A stretch of 64,000 nucleotides of DNA from Streptomyces sp. TP-A0356 (lineage in GTDB: Bacteria; Actinomycetota; Actinomycetes; Streptomycetales; Streptomycetaceae). Of the stretch, positions 28,195-37,881 are shown in pieces (the stretch's first letter is position 1; the number at the start of each line of letters is the position of its first letter). The translations under genes and the position numbers were made by a program. Location: contig NZ_BBZJ01000024.1 of the NCBI RefSeq assembly GCF_001417775.1, positions 124,001 through 188,000 on the forward strand. Reading direction: 5' to 3'. The notes beneath the pieces are model-generated. The model was not told the origin of the DNA. It made no database searches and was given only the letters and a program-made list of their open reading frames with translations.

Positions 28195-31100
28195 CTATCG
28201 ATCCACGACTGCTCCGCTACGCCCGTGCCACCCGCCTCTTCCTCGGGGCGGTCGTCGGTCTGGGTGCCGTCGGCGCGGTACTGGTCATCGCCCAGGCGAT
28301 GCTGATCGCCGAGGTGGTGGTCGGCGCCTTCCAGCACCACTCCTCGGTCGGCGAGCTGCGCACCCCCTTGCTGCTGCTGATGGTCGTGGCGGTCGGCCGC
28401 GCGCTGGTCTCATGGCTCACCGAACTCGCCGCTCACCGGGCGAGCGCGGCGGTGAAGTCCGAGCTGCGGGGACGGCTGCTGGAGCGGGCGGTGGCCCTCG
28501 GTCCCGGGTGGCTGGGGACACAGCGGACCGGATCGCTGGTCGCCCTGGCCACACGGGGAGTCGATGCGCTCGATGACTACTTCTCGCGCTATCTGCCGCA
28601 GCTGGGGCTTGCCGTCGTCGTCCCGGTGGCGGTCCTCGCGCGGATCGTGACCGAGGACTGGGTATCGGCGGCGATCATCGTCGGCACGCTGCCGTTGATC
28701 CCGCTCTTCATGATCCTCATCGGCTGGGCCACGCGCTCCCAGATGGACCGGCAGTGGCGGCTGCTGTCCCGACTGTCCGGACACTTCCTCGACGTGGTCG
28801 CCGGACTGCCGACACTCAAGGTCTTCGGCCGCGCCAAGGCGCAGGCCGAGTCCATCAAGCGGATCACCGGCGAGTACCGCCAGGCAACCATGCGGACACT
28901 GCGGATCGCCTTCCTGTCGTCCTTCGCGCTGGAGTTGCTGGCCACGATCTCGGTCGCGCTTGTCGCGGTGACCATCGGCATGCGGCTCGTCCATGGCGAC
29001 ATGGACCTGTACGTCGGGCTGGTCATCCTCGTTCTTGCGCCGGAGGCGTATCTACCGCTGCGACAGGTGGGCACGCAGTACCACGCGGCGGCGGAGGGCC
29101 TCTCCGCTGCCGAGGAGATCTTCTCGGTGCTGGAGACGCCCGTGCCGTCCTGTGGGACGCGGCGCCTGCCGGAGGGAGAGATCACCTTCGAGCGCGTGAC
29201 CGTCCGCTACCCCGGACGGTCGTCCGACGCGGTGTCCGATGCCTCGTTGACGGTCGCACCCGGTGAGACGGTTGCCCTCGTCGGAGCGAGCGGCACGGGC
29301 AAGTCGACCCTTCTCCATGTCCTGCTCGGGTTCGTGCCGCCCACCGAGGGGTGCGTACGGGTCGGGGGAGTCGATCTCGCCTCGGCCGATCTGGAGGAGT
29401 GGCGCTCGCGGATCGCCTGGGTGCCACAGCGGCCGCATCTGTATGCGGGCACCATCGCCGAGAACGTACGGCTGGCGCGGCCGGACGCGGACGACGCGGC
29501 CGTGCGGAGGGCGTTGGGCGATGCCGGTGCGCTGGAGTTCGTGGATGCGCTGCCCGCCGGGGCCGGCACCGTGCTCGGCGAGGACGGGGCGGGACTCTCC
29601 GCCGGCCAGCGGCAACGGCTCGCCCTGGCCCGGGCGTTCCTCGCCGACCGCCCGGTGCTGCTGCTCGACGAGCCGACGGCGTCCCTGGACGGGGAGACCG
29701 AGGCGGAGATCGTGGAGGCGGTGCGCCGGCTGGCGGTCGGCCGGACGGTGCTGCTGGTCGTGCACCGTCCGGCGCTGCTCGGGCCGGCGGACCGGGTCGT
29801 ACGGCTGGACGCCGAGGAGCACGCCGCGACGAGCGGTGCCGCACATACCGCGGCCGTTGCCTCGCCCCGCCCCGGGACAGCGGAGTTGGCGTTCGGCCAC
29901 GACGAGCAGACGTACGCCCCCTCCCCAGCGAGCCGCGGTGGGGTGCTCGCCCGTGTCCGTGCCATGGCCGGTCCCCGCCGCGGCCGGCTCGTCCTCGCCC
30001 TGCTGCTGGGCGCTCTCGCGCTTGGGAGCGCCGTCGGGCTGATGGCCACCTCCGGGTGGCTGATCTCGCGGGCTTCCCAGCAGCCTCCCGTGCTGTATCT
30101 GATGGTCGCCGTGACGGCCACGCGGGCGTTCGGGATCGGGCGGGCGGTGTTCCGGTACGCGGAACGGCTCGTGTCGCACGACGCCGTGCTGCGGATGCTG
30201 GCTGACGCCCGGGTCGCCGTCTACCGGCGCCTGGAGCGGCTCGCACCGGCCGGGTTGCGGATGACCCGGCGCGGCGATCTGCTGTCGCGGCTGGTCGCCG
30301 ATGTGGACGCGTTGCAGGACTACTGGCTGCGGTGGCTGCTGCCCGTGGGCGCCGCGCTCCTCGTGGCGGCCGGCTCTGTCGGCTTCACCGCCTGGCTGCT
30401 GTCGGAGGCCGGTGTCGTCCTCGCCGTGGGGCTGTTGGCGGCCGGGGCGGGCGTCCCCCTGGTGACCGCAGCCGTGGCGCGTCGGGCGGAGGGGAGGCTG
30501 GCACCCGCCCGGGGAGTGCTGGCGACCAGGGTGACGGACCTGCTCACCGGGACGGCCGAGCTGGCGATCGCCGGAGCGCTGCCCACGCGTACCGCCGAGG
30601 CGCGACGGGCCGATGGTGTGCTCACTCGTATCGCCTCCCGCGCCGCCACCGCCACCGCGCTCGGCGACGGGCTCACCGCGCTCGTCACGGGCCTGACCGT
30701 CGCGGCCGCCTCCCTCGTGGGCGCGCAGGCCGTGGCCGCCGGCCGGCTCGGGGGCGTGGCCATGGCGGTCGTGGTGCTCACCCCGTTGGCCGCCTTCGAG
30801 GCGGTCCTGGGTCTGCCGTCGGCCGTGCAGCACCGGCAGCGGGTGCGCAGAAGCGCCGAGCGCGTGTACGAGGTGCTGGACGCCCCCGAGCCCGTGCGCG
30901 AGCCGGAGCGGCCAGGGCCGGCGCCCTCGTCTCCCTTCCCCCTCGTCCTGGAGGGAATCACCGCTCGTTACGACGGTCGGCAGCGGGACGCGCTCACCGG
31001 GCTCGACCTCACGCTGGAACAGGGCCGCAGGATCGCCGTGGTCGGAGCATCCGGTGCGGGCAAGACGACGCTCGCACAGGTGCTGCTGCGGTTCCTTGAC

Positions 31101-31739
31101 ACGGCCGCAGGCTCGTACACGCTGGGCGGCACGGACGCGAAGACGCTCGACGGCGACGACGTACGACGTCTGGTCGGGCTGTGTGCCCAGGACGCGCACC
31201 TCTTCGACAGCTCGGTACGGGAGAACCTGCTGCTCGCACGGAAGGACGCGAGCGAAGGGGAGCTGCGCGGCGCGCTGGCGCGGGCGCGGCTCCTCGACTG
31301 GGCCGACGGGCTGCCCGACGGTCTCGACACGCTGATCGGCGAGCACGGCGCACGGCTGTCCGGCGGCCAGCGCCAGCGGCTCGCCCTGGCCCGCGCGCTA
31401 CTGGCCGACTTCCCCGTCCTGGTCCTCGACGAGCCCGCGGAACACCTCGACCTGCCGACGGCGGACGCGCTCACGGCGGATCTGCTGGCCGCCACGGAGG
31501 GCCGTACGACGCTGCTGATCACCCATCGACTGGCGGGCCTCGAAGCGGTCGACGAGGTGATCGTGCTCGCTGAGGGCCGGGTGGTTCAGCGGGGCGCGTA
31601 CCCGGAGCTGGCGGCGGTGGAGGGACCGTTGCGGGAGACGGTGCAGCGGGAGGCCCGGGGAGATCTGCTGCCAGGGCAGGCGGGAGAGGCGGGATCGGCG
31701 GTCCGGGCCCTCGTCGGTGCCCGCAACCCTTCACCCTGA
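28188..31739 (+). CDS. cydCD: Fused CydDC-type ABC transporter
   Basis: Heterodimeric thiol/haem exporter needed to assemble cytochrome bd, here as one 1183-aa chain, as is usual in Streptomyces. Each half has six membrane helices and an ATPase. Half 1 has Walker A GASGTGKST (about 366) and LSAGQRQRLALARAFL; half 2 has GASGAGKTT (about 953) and LSGGQRQRLALARALL. GTG 28188 (MKPIDPRLLRYAR) follows AAAGGG at suitable spacing. GTG 28179 and an ATG near 28098 are in frame but read through the parS sequences. Confidence 0.96.
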   Translation: MKPIDPRLLRYARATRLFLGAVVGLGAVGAVLVIAQAMLIAEVVVGAFQHHSSVGELRTPLLLLMVVAVGRALVSWLTELAAHRASAAVKSELRGRLLERAVALGPGWLGTQRTGSLVALATRGVDALDDYFSRYLPQLGLAVVVPVAVLARIVTEDWVSAAIIVGTLPLIPLFMILIGWATRSQMDRQWRLLSRLSGHFLDVVAGLPTLKVFGRAKAQAESIKRITGEYRQATMRTLRIAFLSSFALELLATISVALVAVTIGMRLVHGDMDLYVGLVILVLAPEAYLPLRQVGTQYHAAAEGLSAAEEIFSVLETPVPSCGTRRLPEGEITFERVTVRYPGRSSDAVSDASLTVAPGETVALVGASGTGKSTLLHVLLGFVPPTEGCVRVGGVDLASADLEEWRSRIAWVPQRPHLYAGTIAENVRLARPDADDAAVRRALGDAGALEFVDALPAGAGTVLGEDGAGLSAGQRQRLALARAFLADRPVLLLDEPTASLDGETEAEIVEAVRRLAVGRTVLLVVHRPALLGPADRVVRLDAEEHAATSGAAHTAAVASPRPGTAELAFGHDEQTYAPSPASRGGVLARVRAMAGPRRGRLVLALLLGALALGSAVGLMATSGWLISRASQQPPVLYLMVAVTATRAFGIGRAVFRYAERLVSHDAVLRMLADARVAVYRRLERLAPAGLRMTRRGDLLSRLVADVDALQDYWLRWLLPVGAALLVAAGSVGFTAWLLSEAGVVLAVGLLAAGAGVPLVTAAVARRAEGRLAPARGVLATRVTDLLTGTAELAIAGALPTRTAEARRADGVLTRIASRAATATALGDGLTALVTGLTVAAASLVGAQAVAAGRLGGVAMAVVVLTPLAAFEAVLGLPSAVQHRQRVRRSAERVYEVLDAPEPVREPERPGPAPSSPFPLVLEGITARYDGRQRDALTGLDLTLEQGRRIAVVGASGAGKTTLAQVLLRFLDTAAGSYTLGGTDAKTLDGDDVRRLVGLCAQDAHLFDSSVRENLLLARKDASEGELRGALARARLLDWADGLPDGLDTLIGEHGARLSGGQRQRLALARALLADFPVLVLDEPAEHLDLPTADALTADLLAATEGRTTLLITHRLAGLEAVDEVIVLAEGRVVQRGAYPELAAVEGPLRETVQREARGDLLPGQAGEAGSAVRALVGARNPSP

Positions 31740-31857
31740 CGCCCGAGCGGAGTTCCCACCGGTCGAGGGATGTCCTGGGCCATCCGTGGTCGCCCGTTCC
31801 CCCAGCCGTACGAGCTGAACAGGGCCTCGGCCCCCGCTGTGGGTCACGATCGCTGAT

Positions 31858-32925
31858 ATGCACTCATCTCACCGGGGTTCCCTGCTCGTTCCGGTCCTCA
31901 TATGCGCGGTCGCGGTGTTCCTGGCGCGGCCCACCGAGGTCGAGGTCGAGGCCGAGGGCGGGGCGGGAGGCGGTCAGGCGGACTCCGGCGTCAGCGCCCG
32001 CGTGGCGCGGCTGTACGAGGATGCCACCGTGGTGACGCGGCGGTACGAGGTGGGACGCCGGGAGGCCGAGAAGCAGCGCGCCAGGGCGCGGCGGTCCGGA
32101 CAACTCCTCGCGCGGGAGCGCAAGCACATCGCGGTGCTGCACAAGGACCTGGGCCGGATCGCGCGCGCCCAGTACCGCAAGGGGGGCGGGCTGCCGTACA
32201 CCGCCCAGATGCTGCTCGCGGACACTCCCGAGAAGCTGATGCGAAGTCAGCATGTGTACACGCAGGCGGACCTCGCCGTGGAGAACGCGGCCGCCAGGAG
32301 CCGCCGGGCGGAGGCCCGGCTCGCCGAGGAGCAGGCATGGGCGGCCGCGCAGTGGCGTTCCCTGGAGAGACGGAACCGCGCGCTGGCCGGGAGGAAGAGG
32401 GAGATCGAGGCGCAGCTGGAGCGGGCGCGGCAGGTGCTGCAGAGCCAGGCCGACGCGTCCGCCGCCACGGGCTCGTGTCCGGGGGCCGTACGGCTGGGAC
32501 GGCCGTACCCGAAGCCCAGGCGCAGCTGGGTGACGCCGGTGGAGTCCTACCGTCTGTCAGCGGGCTTCGGCAGCGGCGGCGCCCACTGGGCGCACCGGCA
32601 CACCGGCCAGGACTTCGCGGTGCCGATCGGGACGCCGGTGCGGTCGGTCGGGGCGGGGAAGGTCGTGAAGGTGGCGTGCGGGGGTGCGTTCGGCATGCAG
32701 ATCGTGGTCGAGCATCCGGGCGGCTACTGGACGCAGTACGCCCATCTCGCGGCCGTCACCGTCGTCCAGGGCGAACGGGTGGCCGTGGGACAGTGGATCG
32801 CCCAGTCGGGCACGACGGGCAACTCGACGGGTCCGCACCTGCACTTCGAGGTGCGGTCCACTCCGGAGCTGGAGTCGAGCGAGGATCCGGTGCCGTGGCT
32901 GACGGCGCGGGGCGTGAAGCCCTGA
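31858..32925 (+). CDS. M23 (LytM) family peptidoglycan peptidase, coiled-coil type
   Basis: Predicted envelope-anchored endopeptidase or amidase activator, 355 aa. A hydrophobic signal or anchor segment (LLVPVLICAVAVFLA, about 9-23) is followed by a long helical coiled-coil region (about 50-200). The LytM domain (about 225-355) has zinc ligands in HTGQDFA and GPHLHFEV. The layout resembles EnvC/NlpD-like proteins. It stands alone downstream of cydCD with a 118-bp gap. Confidence 0.9.
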   Translation: MHSSHRGSLLVPVLICAVAVFLARPTEVEVEAEGGAGGGQADSGVSARVARLYEDATVVTRRYEVGRREAEKQRARARRSGQLLARERKHIAVLHKDLGRIARAQYRKGGGLPYTAQMLLADTPEKLMRSQHVYTQADLAVENAAARSRRAEARLAEEQAWAAAQWRSLERRNRALAGRKREIEAQLERARQVLQSQADASAATGSCPGAVRLGRPYPKPRRSWVTPVESYRLSAGFGSGGAHWAHRHTGQDFAVPIGTPVRSVGAGKVVKVACGGAFGMQIVVEHPGGYWTQYAHLAAVTVVQGERVAVGQWIAQSGTTGNSTGPHLHFEVRSTPELESSEDPVPWLTARGVKP

Positions 32926-32992
32926 GGGGTGCCTGTCCCCAGAGAGCACCTCCCCACCGGGGCGCGGCTCCTCCAGCGCTGCTCGCCGGGGA

Positions 32993-33871
32993 CTACATCC
33001 GCTCCGCGAGGATCCGCTCGATCACCACTGCCACCCCGTCCTCGTTGTTGGCGACCGTCCGTCCGGAGGCCGCGGCCACCACGTCCGGGTGCGCGTTGCC
33101 CATCGCGTACGACTGGCCCGCCCAGGTGAGCATCTCCACGTCGTTCGGCATGTCACCGAAGGCGACGACCTCCTCGTGGGAGATGCCGCGCTCGGCGCAG
33201 CACAGCGCGAGCGTGCTCGCCTTGGAGACGCCGGGGCCGCTGATCTCCAGCAGCGCACTGGGGCTGGACCGGGTGATGGTCGCGCGGTCGCCGACGGCGA
33301 GGCGGGCCAGGGTGAGGAAGGCGTCCGGGTCCAGCTCCGGGTGGTAGGCGAGGATCTTGAGGACCGGTTCATGGGCGCCGGGGCCGTCCGGGGCCAGCAG
33401 TTCCTCCGCGGGCGCGAGGAGGTCCGGGATCTCCATGTGCAGCTTCGGGTACGCCGGCTCCTGGTGGAAGCCGTACGTCTGCTCGACGGCGTACACCGTG
33501 CCGGGCGCGGCGTCCCGCAGCAGGCGTACGGCGTCGAGGGCGTTCTCCCGGGCCAGCTCCCGGACCTTGACGAAGCGGTGGGTGCCCGGGCCGCCGTGCA
33601 GGTCGACCACGGCGGCGCCGTTGCCGCAGATCGCCAGTCCATGACCGTGGACATGGTCGCTGACGATGTCCATCCAGCGGGCGGGACGACCCGTGACGAA
33701 GAACACCTCGATGCCGGCATCCTCGGCGGCGGCCAGTGCGGCGACCGTGCGCTCGGAGACCGACTTGTCGTCGCGCAGCAGAGTGCCGTCGAGGTCTGTC
33801 GCGATCAGCCGGGGTGGAACGGTGGGCGCCGGCGTCTCGGGCTGTCTGGTCGCTGAGGTCACGGGCCCCAT
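32993..33871 (-). CDS. Cof-type HAD phosphatase
   Basis: A 292-aa sugar-phosphate phosphatase-like protein with a C2 cap. Motif I is IATDLDGTLL (about 23), motif II FFVTGRP (about 60), and motif IV AFGDMPNDVEML with NAHPDV (about 240-260). It is a paralogue of the gene at 42253. ATG 33871 was chosen; a GTG three codons later is possible. Confidence 0.9.
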   Translation of the reverse strand: MGPVTSATRQPETPAPTVPPRLIATDLDGTLLRDDKSVSERTVAALAAAEDAGIEVFFVTGRPARWMDIVSDHVHGHGLAICGNGAAVVDLHGGPGTHRFVKVRELARENALDAVRLLRDAAPGTVYAVEQTYGFHQEPAYPKLHMEIPDLLAPAEELLAPDGPGAHEPVLKILAYHPELDPDAFLTLARLAVGDRATITRSSPSALLEISGPGVSKASTLALCCAERGISHEEVVAFGDMPNDVEMLTWAGQSYAMGNAHPDVVAAASGRTVANNEDGVAVVIERILAERM

Positions 33872-33956
33872 TCTGACGCATATGCCCGCACGGCCGTGCG
33901 GGAGTCCGCACAGGTGAGTGGTGACGCTGCTCACCAGCGCGCTCACATCCGGTCGC

Positions 33957-34859
33957 TCAGCCCAGCTGGGCCGGGGCCTCCATGGCGATCCGTTCGAAGA
34001 CCTTGGTGTCCGCCGCGAAGTCGGAGTCGGGGATGGGCCAGTGGATCACGAGGTCGGTGAAGCCCAGCTCCGCGTGGCGGCCGGCGAAGTCGACGAACGC
34101 GTCGAGGGACTCCAGCGGCCGTCCACGGTCGGGGGTGAAGCCGGTGAGCAGGACCTTGTCGAGCTCCGACGCATCGCGGCCGATCGTGGCGCATACGTCG
34201 GCCAGCTTCTCGGTCTGCGCGCGCAGGGCCCGCAGCGACTGCTCGGGGGTGCCGGTCTCGTAGAGCTTGGGATCGCCGGTCGTCACCCAGGCCTGACCGT
34301 GCCGGGCGGCGAGCTTCAGTCCGCGCGGCCCGGTCGCGGCCACCGCGAACGGCAGCCGGGGCCGCTGCACACAGCCGGGGATGTTGCGTGCCTCGTGCGC
34401 GGAGTAGTAGTCGCCCTCGTGCGAGACGGAGTCCTCCGTGAGCAGCCGGTCGAGCAGCGGGACGAACTCGCCGAACCGGTCGGCACGCTCGCGCGGGGTC
34501 CACGGCTCCTGGCCGAGCGCGGTGGCGTCGAAGCCGGTGCCACCCGCGCCGATGCCCAGGGTGATCCGGCCGCCGGAGATGTCGTCGAGGGAGATCAGCT
34601 CCTTGGCGAGGGTGACCGGGTGCCGGAAGTTCGGGGAGGTCACCAGCGTGCCGAGGCGCAGCCGGTCGGTGACGGCGGCCGCGGCCGTGAGCGTCGGGAC
34701 GGCGCCGAACCACGGGCCGTCGCGGAACGACCGCCACGACAGGTGGTCGTAGGTGAACGCGGTGTGAAAGCCGAGCTGCTCCGCACGCTGCCATGCGGAA
34801 CGCCCGCCCTCGTGCCAGCGGACGTACGGCAGGATCACGGTGCTCAGACGCAGACTCAT
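33957..34859 (-). CDS. LLM-class (luciferase-like, probably F420-dependent) oxidoreductase
   Basis: A 300-aa TIM-barrel oxidoreductase. The family blocks AWQRAEQLGFHTAFTYDHL, RLRLGTLVTSPNFRHPV and LGIGAGGTGFDATALG are clear. Actinobacterial members usually use cofactor F420. The substrate is unknown. ATG 34859 begins MSLRLSTVILP, at the barrel start. The gene lies between the HAD and kptA genes on the same strand. Confidence 0.9.
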   Translation of the reverse strand: MSLRLSTVILPYVRWHEGGRSAWQRAEQLGFHTAFTYDHLSWRSFRDGPWFGAVPTLTAAAAVTDRLRLGTLVTSPNFRHPVTLAKELISLDDISGGRITLGIGAGGTGFDATALGQEPWTPRERADRFGEFVPLLDRLLTEDSVSHEGDYYSAHEARNIPGCVQRPRLPFAVAATGPRGLKLAARHGQAWVTTGDPKLYETGTPEQSLRALRAQTEKLADVCATIGRDASELDKVLLTGFTPDRGRPLESLDAFVDFAGRHAELGFTDLVIHWPIPDSDFAADTKVFERIAMEAPAQLG

Positions 34860-34937
34860 GCATCGAGCGTAAGCGGAGCCGAAGAGTGGTCGCTTCGCCG
34901 GCTTGATCAACGGCACCCTGCAACCGCGGGGGGAGCG

Positions 34938-35498
34938 TCAGTGCGGGCCCGGAAACCGCAGGTACCGCGGTGGTACGGCCTTGGTGAGCCATACGCCGTT
35001 GGCGCTGACGTGGAAGAGATGTCCGTCACGGTGCATGGCGCCGGCATCCACCGCCAGGACGACCGGACGGCCACGGCGGGCACCGACACGGGTGGCGGTC
35101 TCGCGATCGGGCGAGAGGTGCACGTCGTGCCGGTTCATGGGCCTGAGGCCCTCCCTGCGGATCGTGTCGAGGTTGTGGGCCACGGTCCCGTGGTAGAGGT
35201 ACGCGGGCGGGGTGGCCGGGGGAAGCCCCAGGTCCACGTCGATGCTGTGGCCCTGGCTGGCGCGGATGCGGGTGCCCTCGATCGCGAAGCGCTTCTTGTC
35301 ATTGGCGGCGACCACATGATCCAGCTCGTCGCGGGTGATCCCGAAGCCGTGCGCGGCCGCCGCGGCGAGCAGCGTGTCGATCTCGACCCAGCCGCCCTCG
35401 TCGAGGGTGAGACCGATCCGCTCCGGTTGGTGGCGCAGGTGCTTCGAGAGGTACTTCGACACCTTCACGGTGCGTCTCTCATGGTTCCTTTCTGTCAT
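34938..35498 (-). CDS. kptA: RNA 2'-phosphotransferase KptA/Tpt1
   Basis: Transfers a 2'-phosphate from RNA to NAD+, giving ADP-ribose 1'',2''-cyclic phosphate. In eukaryotes this ends tRNA splicing; the bacterial role is unclear. 186 aa with the family blocks SKYLSKHLRHQPERIGLTLD, RASQGHSI, YHGT and RVGARRGRPVVLAVDA. The ATG at 35498 is a normal start, but a GTG 10 codons on (VKVSKYL) is closer to the family N-terminus. Just upstream is a cluster of DnaA boxes. Confidence 0.93.
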   Translation of the reverse strand: MTERNHERRTVKVSKYLSKHLRHQPERIGLTLDEGGWVEIDTLLAAAAAHGFGITRDELDHVVAANDKKRFAIEGTRIRASQGHSIDVDLGLPPATPPAYLYHGTVAHNLDTIRREGLRPMNRHDVHLSPDRETATRVGARRGRPVVLAVDAGAMHRDGHLFHVSANGVWLTKAVPPRYLRFPGPH

Positions 35499-35828
35499 CT
35501 CTCCAGCGTGCGGGAGAGACGCGGATCACGCACATGATTTTGCTCCCGATGTTTGGTCCACAACCAAGTGTGGTTATCCACAGGGGAATTGGCGATTCTG
35601 TGGACAACTGAGCGTGTTCTGTGCTCTGTTCGTCAACTAGGAGCGGATTGCCGGACTCTGTGGTAATCAGATCCAAAATGCTGTGGCGACGGGCGTCAAG
35701 GCGTCGACAGGGCAAGTGATGGCCGTCAACTCACAGGCGCCGCAGTCGATGCGATCGACAAAGTTGTCCAACTCCCTGGCACGTCAAGTGTCACGGCCAA
35801 CCCACGGCCGAGAACCGTTCCTTGGGCG
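35499..35828. other. AT-richer intergenic region with three DnaA boxes
   Basis: 330 bp with no gene, notably richer in A/T than its surroundings. It holds DnaA boxes at 35554-35562 (TGGTCCACA, 8/9), 35574-35582 (TTATCCACA, exact) and 35599-35607 (exact TTGTCCACA on the minus strand), plus a weak one near 35764. Confidence 0.75.
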
Positions 35829-37583
35829 TCAGAGCGGCGGCTCCCAACGTGCGATCGCCCGCAGCGCGCGGGGCGTGAAGCGGGACATCAGACGCGCACC
35901 ACGTGCCTCCGGGGTGACGGGCACGACGGCCTGGTTGCGCACGACGGCCCGCAGGATCGCGTCGGCCACCTTCTCCGGCGGATAGCCCCGCAGGCCGTAC
36001 CAGCGCGCCGTCCTCTTCCGCCGTCGTGTCTCCTCCTGCGCGTCCACGCCGGTGAAGCGCGCCGTCGACGTGATGTTCGTGTCGACGAGGCCGGGGCAGA
36101 TCGCCGACACCCCGATGCCCTGTGGGGCCAGCTCCGCGCGCAGGCACTCGCTGAGCATCAGGACCGCCGCCTTGGAGGTGCTGTAGGCGGGCAGCGCCCG
36201 TGAGGGCAGATACGCGGCCGCCGACGCGGTGTTGACGATGTGGCCGCCCTGTCCGCGCTCGGCCATCTGCTTCCCGAAGAGCCGGCAGCCGTGGATGACA
36301 CCCCACAGGTTGACGTCGAGGACCTTCCGCCAGTCCTCGGCGGTCGTGTCGAAGAAGGAGCCGGACAGGCCGATCCCGGCGTTGTTGACGAGCACGTCCA
36401 CGACGCCGTACTCGGCGGCGACCTTCTCGGCGAGCTTCTCCATGGCCCGCTCGTCCGCGACGTCGGCCGTCTCGGCCCAGGCCTCGGGGGCCCCGACCAG
36501 CCGGGCCTGCCCCGCCGTGCGGGCCGCGCCCTCCGTGTCGCGGTCGACGGCGACCACGCGCGCGCCGGCCTCGGCGAAGGCGAGCGCCGTGGCCCGCCCG
36601 ATGCCGCTGGCCGCGCCGGTGACCAGCACGAGCTGCCCGCCGAACCGCTCCGCGTACCGTCCGCTGCCCCCCGGGACCGGCCGGCCGCCCTCGGCAGCGG
36701 TCACGAAGTCCGTGATCCAGGCGGCCAGTTGATCGGGACGGCTGCGCGGGATCCAGTGCTTGTCGGGCAGTGTGCGGCGGGTCGACTCCGGGGCCCACCG
36801 CTCCAGTTCGTCGTAGAGCCGCTCCGACAGGAACGCGTCCCCGAGGGGCGTGATGAGCTGCACGGGCGCGTGCGCGTACGCGTCGGGACGCGGGTGGCTG
36901 AGCCGGGACCGTACGTTGTCGCGGTACAGCCAGGCGCCATGGGCCGCGTCCGTGGGCAGCGACGGGGTCGGATAGCCGTCGGCGGGCATCTTCTCGACGC
37001 GCTGGAGGATCGTGGGCCAGCGTCTGCCGAGGGGTCCGCGCCAGGCGAGCTCCGGCAGAACGGGTGTGTGCAGCAGGTACACGTACCAGGACTTGGCGCC
37101 CTGGCTCAGCAGCTGGCCCAACCGGCGCGGGGTGGGCCTCCTCGTGCGCTGCTTGATCCAGTGCCCGAAATGGTCCAGGGACGGCCCGGACATCGAGGTG
37201 AAGGACGCGACGCGGCCCTCGGTGCGCCGGACGGTGACGAACTCCCAGGACTGCACCGAGCCCCAGTCGTGACCCACCAGGTGCACCGGCCGGTCGGGGC
37301 TGACCGCGTCCACCACCGCCAGGAAGTCGTCCGTCAGCTTCTCCAGGGTGAAACCGCCGCGCAGCGGCTTCGGTGCCGTCGAACGGCCGTGGCCGCGGAC
37401 GTCGTACAGCACGACATGGAAGCGGCCGGCGAGGCGGGCGGCCACCTGCGACCAGACCTCCTTGCTGTCCGGATAGCCGTGCACGAGCACCACCGTCGGC
37501 CGCGCGGGGTCCCCCAACTCGGCGACGCACAGCTCGACTCCACCCGTCCGCACCCGGCGCTCGCGCGCCCCCGTGAGACTCAC
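35829..37583 (-). CDS. Alpha/beta-hydrolase fused to short-chain dehydrogenase
   Basis: One 584-aa protein with two enzyme domains. Residues 1-295 form an epoxide-hydrolase-like alpha/beta hydrolase (VLVHGYPDSKEVW; nucleophile aspartate in LVGHDWGS, about 100). Residues 310-584 form an SDR with cofactor motif TGAASGIG (about 322), NNAG, and the Tyr-Lys pair in YSTSK (about 465). GTG 37583 has a GAGGGAGGGCGA ribosome site. The arrangement suggests consecutive hydrolysis and oxidation of a lipid-like substrate, which is inference. Homologues in actinobacteria are often named only as SDR proteins. Confidence 0.9.
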   Translation of the reverse strand: MSLTGARERRVRTGGVELCVAELGDPARPTVVLVHGYPDSKEVWSQVAARLAGRFHVVLYDVRGHGRSTAPKPLRGGFTLEKLTDDFLAVVDAVSPDRPVHLVGHDWGSVQSWEFVTVRRTEGRVASFTSMSGPSLDHFGHWIKQRTRRPTPRRLGQLLSQGAKSWYVYLLHTPVLPELAWRGPLGRRWPTILQRVEKMPADGYPTPSLPTDAAHGAWLYRDNVRSRLSHPRPDAYAHAPVQLITPLGDAFLSERLYDELERWAPESTRRTLPDKHWIPRSRPDQLAAWITDFVTAAEGGRPVPGGSGRYAERFGGQLVLVTGAASGIGRATALAFAEAGARVVAVDRDTEGAARTAGQARLVGAPEAWAETADVADERAMEKLAEKVAAEYGVVDVLVNNAGIGLSGSFFDTTAEDWRKVLDVNLWGVIHGCRLFGKQMAERGQGGHIVNTASAAAYLPSRALPAYSTSKAAVLMLSECLRAELAPQGIGVSAICPGLVDTNITSTARFTGVDAQEETRRRKRTARWYGLRGYPPEKVADAILRAVVRNQAVVPVTPEARGARLMSRFTPRALRAIARWEPPL

Positions 37584-37881
37584 TCGCCCTCCCTCGAGCA
37601 GGCCAGGTCCCGACCGTCGGCTCCACTGCGGTACGTGTCCGTGACGGGACACCGTGAATGTGGCAGTTGTTAGAGGCTGCGTCAACAGGAGGCTGCGCGG
37701 CTGTGGACAACCACGGCAAGCTGTGGACAACCACGGCAATGGGGACACCGCGACCCCCTGCGGCCTGCCAGGGCGGTCGACCTCAGGGCTGACCCCTACG
37801 GGCCCGTACGACTGGAGTCTGACCCGTAGACAGCTCTGCGGTCTGACGACGGCAGTGCCCCGTGTCACTACCGTCGATGCC
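37584..37881. other. Divergent intergenic region with tandem DnaA-box repeat
   Basis: Contains two exact 20-bp copies of GCTGTGGACAACCACGGCAA (37700-37719 and 37720-37739). Each carries a perfect DnaA box (TTGTCCACA on the minus strand, 37702-37710 and 37722-37730). It must also hold promoters for the hydrolase-SDR gene and for the ABC operon. Confidence 0.8.

Noticed and set aside
29052..31346. 764-codon antisense frame over cydCD
   Set aside because: The cydCD frame has all ABC motifs; the antisense frame is a composition effect.
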